Part shown: positions 12,546 through 18,198 of the stretch, piece after piece
Position numbering within the stretch: position 1 is the first letter of the stretch
Layout of the letters: each line of letters begins with the position of its first letter
From: Embleya sp040605455
GTDB taxonomy: Bacteria > Actinomycetota > Actinomycetes > Streptomycetales > Streptomycetaceae
Direction: 5' to 3'
Length of the DNA: 18,198 bases
NCBI RefSeq assembly: GCF_040605455.1
Contig: NZ_JBEXCV010000166.1
Location: forward strand, 1-18,198
Made by a program: the position numbers and the translations under genes
Notes under the pieces: generated by a model
Database searches by the model: none
What the model saw: the letters and a program-made list of their open reading frames with translations, nothing else
Told to the model about the DNA's origin: nothing

Positions 12546-13433
12546 TCACGAGCGCTGAATGCCGATCGTGTTCTGGAGCACGCCGCGCACGTTGTCGACC
12601 TCGACCAGCAGGCCGTTGGGGTGCTCGGCCACCGCCAGGTACCAGACGCCCGTGTTCAGGACGCCCTTCTCCTGGTTGGTGTGCTCGTCCAGCATCGGGC
12701 GCGAGTCCGGCACCGAGAACCAGAAGGGCTGGAACGGTGCGTGGGTGCCGCCGGGCGCACCGCCGGGGGCGGGCTGCTGCATGCCGCCGGGACCCTGCGG
12801 ACCCTGCGGACCAGGGGCGCCGAAGCCGCCCTGCGGACCCTGCGGTGCCGGGCCGCCGAAGCCGCCCTGCTGCGGGGCGCCGCCGTACGACTGCGGACCC
12901 TGAGGACCCTGCGGGCCGCCGAAGGGCGCGCCGCCGTACTGCTGCTGACCCTGCGGGCCGCCGTACTGACCCTGCGGGCCCGCCGCGGGGCCGGCCGCGC
13001 CGAGCAGCGGCGCCTGGAGGGCAGGCATCACCGTGGTGGCGATCATCGTCACGACGAGGACGATGACAAGCAGGATGAGGAAGATGCCACCGATCCCCAT
13101 CTCGATGCCGAGGTCACTGTCCGCCTGCGCAATCGACCACAGCGCGGAGATCGGCGCCAGGATCGTGAGCGGCAACGCCCACTGACGCGCGGTCAGACCG
13201 AGGATCGGCTTGTCCCGGAGCTGAGGGAGCAGGCCACCGAGGATGAACAGGGCGGCGGCGATGATCGGCGTGAGAACCACGACGAAGACGGTCGGCGCGA
13301 GGTGCGACGACCACGCGTTGACACCCTCGTCCGAACGCGTCGACTTGATGTAGTTGAAGAACGAGAAGATGAAGATGAGCACGGCGGCGACCCCGATGAC
13401 CGCGTCGCCACGCGAAAGCTTTCTGACGTCCAC
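12546..13433 (-). CDS. Four-helix membrane protein with collagen-like linker and conserved C-terminal domain (paralogue A)
   Basis: A 295-residue protein. The GTG at 13433 has GGGAGGAG five bases upstream. Four transmembrane segments are predicted at about 11-28, 47-69, 86-103 and 113-138. RQW (83-85) in the short loop between helices 2 and 3 is shared with both paralogues. Residues 149-228 form a Gly/Pro/Gln-rich linker with GPQGPQGP units. Residues 237-295 are the conserved end domain: FWFSVPDSRPM, GVWYLAVAEHPNGLLVEVDNVRGVL and GIQRS. Basic N-terminal residues suggest both ends are cytoplasmic. No known function is recognised; mycobacterial DUF5336 proteins have a similar four-helix plus Pro/Gly-rich tail layout, but I cannot claim homology. 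It is probably the last gene of the set read from 18112, and the terminator at 12457-12493 follows. The envelope context suggests a role near cell-wall machinery, by inference only. Confidence 0.88.
   Translation of the reverse strand: MDVRKLSRGDAVIGVAAVLIFIFSFFNYIKSTRSDEGVNAWSSHLAPTVFVVVLTPIIAAALFILGGLLPQLRDKPILGLTARQWALPLTILAPISALWSIAQADSDLGIEMGIGGIFLILLVIVLVVTMIATTVMPALQAPLLGAAGPAAGPQGQYGGPQGQQQYGGAPFGGPQGPQGPQSYGGAPQQGGFGGPAPQGPQGGFGAPGPQGPQGPGGMQQPAPGGAPGGTHAPFQPFWFSVPDSRPMLDEHTNQEKGVLNTGVWYLAVAEHPNGLLVEVDNVRGVLQNTIGIQRS
12781..12988 (-). repeat. Low-complexity repeats encoding the GPQ-rich linker
   Basis: The plus strand here carries many copies of GACCCTGCGG and GCCGCC, encoding G-P-Q triplets on the minus strand. 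Several perfect copies follow one another at 12788-12810. Such sequence expands and contracts by slippage, so linker length probably varies between strains. Confidence 0.7.
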
Positions 13434-13563
13434 TAATACTCCTCCCGAGGGGGATGGGCGCCGACAGCGTACGGGGGCGACCCAAGTCGTGCCACCGACG
13501 TCGCCCCCGCGCGTCCTCGGTGCATTGGTCCGGGGACACTGTGCCAGACGGGGGAACGATCTG

Positions 13564-13604
13564 TACCCCGACCCCACGCGACGCGCCGTATGGGGGTATT
13601 TTTT
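13564..13604 (+). terminator. Hairpin followed by T6, pointing against the local genes
   Basis: TACCCC (13564-13569) pairs with GGGGTA (13593-13598), with an alternative CCCCA/TGGGG stem inside, and six T follow directly (13599-13604). On the plus strand this is a textbook intrinsic terminator, yet both flanking genes are on the minus strand. It may stop antisense transcription. Read on the minus strand, the A-run and hairpin fall in the leader of paralogue A. Confidence 0.5.
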
Positions 13605-13613
13605 CGAAGATGT

Positions 13614-14648
13614 CTATTCGCCCCGCTGAATACCCGTCAGATCAGCCAACACGCCCTGTAGGCCGTCGATATCGATGACGATGCCGCCGTCTCGAACACC
13701 CACCGCGAGATACCACACACCGGGGTGCAGGGTGGCCACCGCGTCACCGGGGTGGTCCAGGGGGTGTAGCGGCCTCGGTTCGGGCACGGCCAGCCAGTAT
13801 TGCTCGAAGGTGCCCGGGTCGCCGGATTCCGGTGCCGGGGTCCGCACATCCCGCGCCGCGGGGGCCGGCTCCCGATCGGGTGCGGCCGGCTCCGGGGCGT
13901 CGTCCTGCTTGAACAGCAGCACCGGCGGCTGGACCGCGGGCGGCTGCATCGGCGGCGTCTGCGGCGGGGGCGTGTTGCCCGACGGCCCGTAGGCCGGCGG
14001 CGCGACGGGCGGCGGGATCGGGAAGCCACCGGTGCCGGGCGGGCCGGGCGGGTACCCGCCGGGAGCACCCGGGAAGCCACCACCGGGGTAGCCCTGCCAG
14101 TTGTTCTCGCGCGGGCGCACCAGCGGGGCGTTCAGCCCGCCGATCCGGTCGACCGTCAACAGCAGCAGTGCCTGGAGCACGGCGAAGCCCGCCAACCCCC
14201 ACGCGCCCCAGCCGTGTCCGGCATCCACGGTTGCCTGCGCATCGCCGTTGTCGCGGGCGTAGTTCTGGGCGAAGCGCGCCAACTTCTCGTAGCCGCCGTC
14301 CGCGCCGAACACGGCCCACACCGCGCTCCACGCCGCCGCGACGCCCAGTGCGACACCCCACTGGCGAAGGGCCAGCCCACAGAACTGGATCTCGGTCGGC
14401 TGCGGCGATCCGGGCCGGAAGGTGTACCGGCCGATCAGCAGCAGCACCAGCGAGATCGAGGACAGCAGCACGACGGCGGGCGCCAGCGGCGTGAAGTCGC
14501 CGATCCACGCCGAATAGTTCTTGCTTCCCTCGGTGATCTGTTTGCCCTTGGCGGTCACCGTGTACCAGGGGAGAAACGAGAAGACCAGAACTCCGATCGC
14601 CGCCGCCGCGACGATCAGATCACCTCGGGTGACGCCTTTGCGTGGCAT
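13614..14648 (-). CDS. Four-helix membrane protein with Pro-rich linker and conserved C-terminal domain (paralogue B)
   Basis: A 344-residue paralogue of A and C. The ATG at 14648 has GGGAGG seven bases upstream. The start MPRKGVTRGD matches MNRKGITRGD of paralogue C. Membrane segments lie at about 10-31, 54-73, 97-114 and 147-166. LALRQWGVAL (92-101) carries the shared RQW motif. The loop between helices 3 and 4 is longer than in A (about 115-146, acidic and Gln/Asn-rich). Residues 180-282 are rich in Pro and Gly (PPPVAPPAYGPSG, TPPMQPPAVQPPV). The end domain (283-344) reads QYWLAVPEPRPL, VATLHPGVWYLAVGVRDGG, DGLQGVLADLTGIQRGE. It resembles no family I can name. The 112-bp gap before it contains a strong hairpin, so it may be expressed below the level of paralogue C. 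Confidence 0.88.
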   Translation of the reverse strand: MPRKGVTRGDLIVAAAAIGVLVFSFLPWYTVTAKGKQITEGSKNYSAWIGDFTPLAPAVVLLSSISLVLLLIGRYTFRPGSPQPTEIQFCGLALRQWGVALGVAAAWSAVWAVFGADGGYEKLARFAQNYARDNGDAQATVDAGHGWGAWGLAGFAVLQALLLLTVDRIGGLNAPLVRPRENNWQGYPGGGFPGAPGGYPPGPPGTGGFPIPPPVAPPAYGPSGNTPPPQTPPMQPPAVQPPVLLFKQDDAPEPAAPDREPAPAARDVRTPAPESGDPGTFEQYWLAVPEPRPLHPLDHPGDAVATLHPGVWYLAVGVRDGGIVIDIDGLQGVLADLTGIQRGE

Positions 14649-14712
14649 CGTGCTCCTCCCTGACGGGCATTTTCGTACTGCTCGGAATTGCCGTGCGTCT
14701 GCTGGATCCGGC

Positions 14713-14746
14713 CCGGTGCCGATGCGGGCGACCGCACCGGCACCGG
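14713..14746 (-). terminator. Hairpin between paralogues C and B
   Basis: CCGGTGCCG (14713-14721) pairs with CGGCACCGG (14738-14746). Inside, after a 2x2 mismatch, GCGG pairs with CCGC around a 4-nt loop. It begins 14 nt after the stop of paralogue C. It could be a terminator with a separate promoter for B, or a processing or attenuation stem. It is one of several strong hairpins at the junctions of this gene set. Confidence 0.6.
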
Positions 14747-14760
14747 AGCCTGACGTACCG

Positions 14761-15771
14761 TCATTCTCCGCGCTGGATCCCGGAGACGTCGCTCAGGACC
14801 CCCCGAACGCCGTCCGCCTCGACCAGGACACCGCCCGGGTGCGGGGCGACCGCGAGGTACCACTGGCCGGTCTGCAGCGTGGCCACCGGCTCCTTGGACA
14901 GGCCCTCGGTGGGTGCCAGCGGCCGGGCCTGCGGGACGGCGAACCAGAACTGCGCGAACTCCTGTGTGGCCGGGGCCGGCGCGGCCGGCTGCCCACCGGC
15001 GACCGGTGCGACGCCGGAACCGGTGCCGGCAGCCGCGCCGGTGACGTCCGGCGGCGGCATGTGGGCCGGCACGCCGGCCATCGGCGCGCCGGTGCCCGTG
15101 CCCGGAACCGGGTAGGCGGGCGGCGGGTGGGCGCCGGTGGCGTTCGGCAGCGGGTAGCCGGTGTTCGGGTCGACCGGGGCCGGGTAGCCGCCGGTGCCGT
15201 TCGGCGGCGGGTAGCCCCAGGGCTGCTGCGGGACCGGGCTGAACAGCGGCGCGGCCAGGCTGGGGATGCGATCCCCGATGATCAAAAAGAGCGCCGCGAT
15301 GAGCCCGGCCACCATCATCAGCCACGCGAAGACGGTGGGTCCGGCGTCGACCGAGCCCGAATCCTCGAAGATCTCGCCGATCACGCCGCCCACCCCGAAC
15401 GGGGCGAAGAAGCCGCTGATCGCACCGGTGACACCGAACGCGATCGCCCACTGACGCGGGGCCAGACCGAGCACCTGCTTGTCCGGCTGAGCCACGAAGC
15501 GGCCGATCACCAGGAGCAGCGCGGCCAGCAGCGGCACCAGCACCACGGCCGGCATCAACGGGTAGAAGTTGACCGTCCAGGCGTTCCAGCCCTTGGTCTG
15601 GCTGTGCCCGCCGCTGAACGGGTTGTCGCTGTCGTCGCTGCTACTGCTGCTACCGCTGCTGCGGTCGAAGGCCGCGCTGACTTCGTAGTATTTGAAGAAC
15701 GAGAAGATGAAGATCAGGACGATCGCGAGAATGACGATCGCATCGCCCCTCGTGATCCCTTTCCGGTTCAA
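14761..15771 (-). CDS. Four-helix membrane protein with Pro-rich linker and conserved C-terminal domain (paralogue C)
   Basis: A 336-residue paralogue of A and B. The TTG at 15771 is supported by AAGGAG five bases upstream and by its alignment with paralogue B (MNRKGITRGD / MPRKGVTRGD). Membrane segments lie at about 10-29, 72-91, 108-126 and 147-166. The first external loop has a Ser/Asp tract (SSGSSSSSDDSD, 38-49) absent from the others. GLAPRQWAIAF (102-112) carries the RQW motif. A Pro/Gly/Ala linker (180-268) with PYP/TGGYP-type motifs leads to the end domain (272-336): QFWFAVPQARPLAP, VATLQTGQWYLAVAPHPGG, DGVRGVLSDVSGIQRGE. The function is unknown. A small cytosolic domain held on a flexible linker suggests an adaptor at the membrane. 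It follows the amidase gene after 240 bp. Confidence 0.88.
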   Translation of the reverse strand: MNRKGITRGDAIVILAIVLIFIFSFFKYYEVSAAFDRSSGSSSSSDDSDNPFSGGHSQTKGWNAWTVNFYPLMPAVVLVPLLAALLLVIGRFVAQPDKQVLGLAPRQWAIAFGVTGAISGFFAPFGVGGVIGEIFEDSGSVDAGPTVFAWLMMVAGLIAALFLIIGDRIPSLAAPLFSPVPQQPWGYPPPNGTGGYPAPVDPNTGYPLPNATGAHPPPAYPVPGTGTGAPMAGVPAHMPPPDVTGAAAGTGSGVAPVAGGQPAAPAPATQEFAQFWFAVPQARPLAPTEGLSKEPVATLQTGQWYLAVAPHPGGVLVEADGVRGVLSDVSGIQRGE

Positions 15772-15805
15772 CGTTTCTCCTTAACAGGTACGGAGGGGAC
15801 GTGAC

Positions 15806-15833
15806 GTCGCCGGCGCGAGGCGCGCCGGACGAC
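15806..15833 (-). promoter_or_regulatory. Hairpin in the leader of paralogue C
   Basis: GTCG-CCGGCGC (15806-15816) pairs with GCGCCGG-A-CGAC (15822-15833), leaving one bulged base and a 5-nt loop. It ends 35 nt before the TTG start of paralogue C. It may be part of the transcript leader or mark the end of an upstream transcript. The rest of the 15772-16011 gap shows no gene and no clear promoter. Confidence 0.4.
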
Positions 15834-15975
15834 ATGCGGTGCGTGGACGGCTCGCGCCGGGCCCGATCGTGCGGCTCACGGCGATCGGTGGCCCGACCCG
15901 GAACCGTCCGGTGGTGCATGGCGCGCGTGGACGCCGCGAACCGGGGACCGTCACCGGCGCGTGTGCGACGAGGAC

Positions 15976-16005
15976 GGTCGGAAAGACCCTAGGGGACGGC
16001 CGACC
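15976..16005 (-). terminator. Hairpin just after the amidase gene
   Basis: GGTCGG (15976-15981) pairs with CCGACC (16000-16005) around an 18-nt loop that contains CCCTAGGG. It starts 7 nt after the amidase stop codon. The stem is short, so termination may be partial. Confidence 0.35.
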
Positions 16006-16011
16006 CGCGGC

Positions 16012-17124
16012 TCACGCCCCCTTCAGGAGATAGGCCGTGATCCCCGTCGCGATCCCGGACGCGGCGCGTTCGCGCCAGTTCGGGTCGGTGAACTGCGCGG
16101 CGTCCGTGGCGTTGCGCATGTTGCCGCATTCGATGAACACCTTGGGTCGGGTGGACAGGTTCAACCCGCCGAGGTCGGTGCGGGTGACCAGACCGTCCTG
16201 GGTGCCGAGGTAGGTCGCGGGGCTCGTACCGGTGGCCGCCCGGAAGGCGGCGGCGAGTGTGCTGCCCAGGGTGCGCGAGGGGGCCAGGATCGGTGTGGTG
16301 TCGACGTTCCTGTCCTTGACCGAGGCGGGCAGGATGACGTGGAAGCCGCGCCCGCTCGCCGGTCCGCCGTCCGCGTGGATGGACACGATCGCGTCCGCCT
16401 TCGCCGCGTTGCCGCGCGCCGCCCGCTCGTCCACGCACGGACCCCACGCCTCGGTCTCCCAGGTGTAGAGCACCGTCGCGCCCTGGGCCTCCAGGAGGCG
16501 TTTGGCCCGCTGCGCCACGTCGAGGGTGAACTCGGCCTCGGTGTAGCCCTTGTCGGTCTCGGTGCCGGTGGTATCGCACTCCTTGGTCAGCCCGCCCGCG
16601 TACACCTGCTTGTTGATCTCGCGGGAGTGGCTCCCGTTGCCCGGATTGTGGCCCGGATCGATCATCACTACCCGATCGGACAGCGGAAGCCCGGTGGTCC
16701 CGGCGCGCGGCGCGGGCGGGCCGGCCGAGGTGACGGGCGCGGCGATCGTCGGCGCGGTGGACGGCTGTTGCCCGCTCGCTGGATCGCTCAGCGCCGGGGC
16801 CGGCGGGCCGCCGGCGGCCGCGGGGTCGAGCCCGGTGCCCGGCGCGGCGGTGGTCGGCAAGCTCGCCGACGCATGCGCGACGCCCGTGTGGCCGGCGTCG
16901 TGTCCGTCCGGCCAGGCCACCGCGATCGTGGTGATCCCGGTGGCGGCGAGCGCGAGCGCGAGCGCGGTCAGGGTGATCCGGCGGCGCCGGCGCAACCGGT
17001 CGCGCGCGGCCTCCAACCGGGCCTCGTGCGAGGCGGAGTGGCCGAAGAAGCCGGCTCCGGAGCGAAAGTCCGCATCGCCGGAATCGTCGGGACGGCCGCG
17101 GTCGTCGCGGCGGTCAGAGGTCAA
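16012..17124 (-). CDS. N-acetylmuramoyl-L-alanine amidase (Amidase_3), membrane-anchored
   Basis: A 370-residue zinc amidase that cuts the bond between N-acetylmuramic acid and L-alanine in peptidoglycan. The TTG at 17124 is preferred because AGGAG lies five bases upstream; the in-frame GTG at 17130 almost touches that site. The start overlaps the end of the upstream gene by 11 bases, so translation is probably coupled. A charged cytosolic part (1-50) precedes a transmembrane segment (about 51-71) and a Pro/Ala/Thr-rich linker to residue 148. The catalytic domain follows: VVMIDPGHNPG (H159), YTEAEFTLDVAQRAKRLLEAQG (E196 or E198), IVSIHADGG (H250) and VFIECGNMRNATDA (E332). These match the Zn ligands and catalytic Glu of the family. 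An insert at 165-192 with C183 is unusual. It acts outside the membrane in wall remodelling or division. Confidence 0.93.
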   Translation of the reverse strand: MTSDRRDDRGRPDDSGDADFRSGAGFFGHSASHEARLEAARDRLRRRRRITLTALALALAATGITTIAVAWPDGHDAGHTGVAHASASLPTTAAPGTGLDPAAAGGPPAPALSDPASGQQPSTAPTIAAPVTSAGPPAPRAGTTGLPLSDRVVMIDPGHNPGNGSHSREINKQVYAGGLTKECDTTGTETDKGYTEAEFTLDVAQRAKRLLEAQGATVLYTWETEAWGPCVDERAARGNAAKADAIVSIHADGGPASGRGFHVILPASVKDRNVDTTPILAPSRTLGSTLAAAFRAATGTSPATYLGTQDGLVTRTDLGGLNLSTRPKVFIECGNMRNATDAAQFTDPNWRERAASGIATGITAYLLKGA

Positions 17125-18112
17125 GTTCACTCCTGGACGTGAGGCCGTAGTGCGACGCGACGGTGTTCCAGGTGTCGACGAACGACTTCTTCGCGCCGGA
17201 CGCCTCGGCGCTGATCGTGGCGCCGTCGTCGTACAGCGACCGGGTGCCCGGACAGCCCGAGTCGGCGGCCGACTGCGCCCACGCGGCGAAGGCCCGGTCG
17301 GCGCGGGCCGAGGCGGTCCACGCGGTGCGCAACGTCGGTGCGGCGGATTGCAGTTCGGGGACGCCGTCGAAGCGCATCGTGTCCAACCGAGTGACCAGTT
17401 GATCCCGTTGCGCGGCGGCGTCGAGCAGTGCGGAACGGGACGCGGACAGCGCCGAACAGGAGCCGACGTTGTTCACCGCGTCGATCACCGACTGCCGGGA
17501 CGAACCGCTGCGCGAGAGCAACGAGTCCAGCGCGGCGGCCTGGGCCCGGGCGTCCGGCGCGGCGGTGGTCGGCGGCGGGGTGGTCACCACCGAGCCCTGC
17601 GCCGGGGGCGTGGCCGGGGGCAGGCCCGACTGCCCGCCCGAGCCGGCGTCGGAGGGGGTGGGCGTGGACGGTCCGGCGCTGTCCGAACCCTGCGCGGTCG
17701 GTGTCTTCTTGTCGTCCTCCCACGGCCGCAGCGCGAACAGCGTGCCCAGCGCGGCGACGAACACCACGGCGACCACGATGAACAGCAGCGTTCGCTCGAA
17801 CGAGGGGCCGGGCGGGGCCGGCGACAGCGGGCCGGGCGGCGGTGGGGTGGCGCCGCGATACCAGTCCGGCGCGGCGGGCACATCGCGCGCCGGGGGCATG
17901 CCGTAGCCGTGCACGGGCGTGTGCGCCGCGTCGGCGAAGGTGCCGCCCGGGGGCAGCGGCGAGGGGCCGCGCTCGTGCTGGAACCAGTCGGCGGGCGGCT
18001 CCGATTCGCCCGGCGGTACGGCCGGGCGGGGCATCGACGGCGGAGCGGGAACCGGCCACGCCGGCGGCGGCGGGCCGGCCGGCAGGCCGCGGGCGGCCGG
18101 GTTCTGGCACAC
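17114..18112 (-). CDS. Single-pass membrane protein with Pro-rich cytosolic tail and external helical domain
   Basis: A 332-residue protein of unrecognised family. The GTG at 18112 directly follows an in-frame TAG and has only a weak GGATAGG site, so the true start is uncertain; M27 (18034) lacks a better one. Residues 1-105 are Pro/Ala/Gly-rich with WF and WY spots (ADWFQHERG, APDWYRGATPPPPGP). One transmembrane helix spans about 108-127, followed by basic and acidic residues. A Ser/Thr/Pro-rich external stalk (135-185) leads to a helical domain (187-332) with two cysteines, C219 (VGSCSAL) and C287 (DSGCPGT), that could pair. It resembles external parts of other actinomycete membrane proteins of unknown role. 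It overlaps the amidase start, which suggests joint translation and perhaps a role in recruiting or controlling the amidase. Confidence 0.82.
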   Translation of the reverse strand: MCQNPAARGLPAGPPPPAWPVPAPPSMPRPAVPPGESEPPADWFQHERGPSPLPPGGTFADAAHTPVHGYGMPPARDVPAAPDWYRGATPPPPGPLSPAPPGPSFERTLLFIVVAVVFVAALGTLFALRPWEDDKKTPTAQGSDSAGPSTPTPSDAGSGGQSGLPPATPPAQGSVVTTPPPTTAAPDARAQAAALDSLLSRSGSSRQSVIDAVNNVGSCSALSASRSALLDAAAQRDQLVTRLDTMRFDGVPELQSAAPTLRTAWTASARADRAFAAWAQSAADSGCPGTRSLYDDGATISAEASGAKKSFVDTWNTVASHYGLTSRSELDL

Positions 18113-18156
18113 CTATCCGCAGGAGTGCCGGATCGTGAGCACTCGGAGTCGCGCGA

Positions 18157-18186
18157 TGTGACGATCGCACGAAACGATCCGACACA
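18157..18186 (-). promoter_or_regulatory. Imperfect dyad upstream of the envelope gene set
   Basis: TGTGACGATCG (18157-18167) and CGATCCGACACA (18175-18186) are near-complementary arms around a 7-nt spacer. They lie about 45-75 bp upstream of the GTG at 18112, an operator-like position for the first gene of the set. The promoter itself is not resolved at the window edge. Confidence 0.3.
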
Positions 18187-18198
18187 ATGACGCCCCAT

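Noticed and set aside
12116..13436. Long plus-strand frames opposite paralogue A and its terminator
   Set aside because: They are Arg/Pro-rich shadows of the GPQ-repeat DNA and contain the hairpin terminator; no motifs or ribosome sites support them.

Overview
The window is GC-rich actinomycete chromosomal DNA, most like Streptomyces or a close relative. The evidence is very high GC at third codon positions, GTG and TTG starts behind clear Shine-Dalgarno sites, secreted Ala/Pro-rich proteins, and the interspersed repeat core CGCCGGACGGGCTTG familiar from streptomycetes. There are no rRNA or tRNA genes, insertion sequences, phage genes or CRISPR arrays. Family calls rest on motifs and remembered relatives; no searches were run.

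Layout. (1) 1-1364, minus strand: a palindromic terminator and a secreted, membrane-anchored alpha/alpha-barrel protein with prenyltransferase-like repeats. (2) 1480-9045: a metabolic island around a TetR regulator that closely resembles KstR of mycobacteria. An MBL-fold hydrolase (minus) is divergent from an aldehyde dehydrogenase and a 3Fe-4S ferredoxin (plus). The kstR-like gene (minus) is divergent from a plus-strand operon of a GT4 glycosyltransferase, a class I methyltransferase and a cytosolic alpha/alpha-barrel enzyme. (3) 9046-9429: a tandem array of eight copies of the 23-nt repeat with long G runs. (4) 9430-11241: a membrane-anchored protein-kinase homologue that has lost its catalytic residues, with an eight-cysteine external domain. 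(5) 11317-12330, minus: an F420-type LLM oxidoreductase resembling mycobacterial Rv3520c. (6) 12546-18112, minus: a probable cell-envelope gene set, read from right to left as a single-pass Pro-rich membrane protein, an N-acetylmuramoyl-L-alanine amidase, and three tandem paralogues of a four-helix membrane protein with a Pro/Gly-rich linker and a conserved C-terminal WYLAV / GIQRGE domain.

How the genes work together. Three sites match the KstR operator pattern TNNAACNNGTTNNA: 2598-2611 (one mismatch), 5580-5593 (exact) and 12375-12388 (exact). They lie upstream of the MBL hydrolase, between kstR and the glycosyltransferase operon, and upstream of the LLM gene. This suggests one local regulon for oxidising or hydrolysing a lipid or isoprenoid acyl-type compound, coupled to glycosyl- and methyl-transfer. 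No sterol-ring degradation genes are present here. The three-paralogue membrane family beside the amidase is the best candidate for an undescribed system. The pseudokinase, a 143-nt imperfect palindrome at 4609-4751 and the repeat array are the other notable structures.
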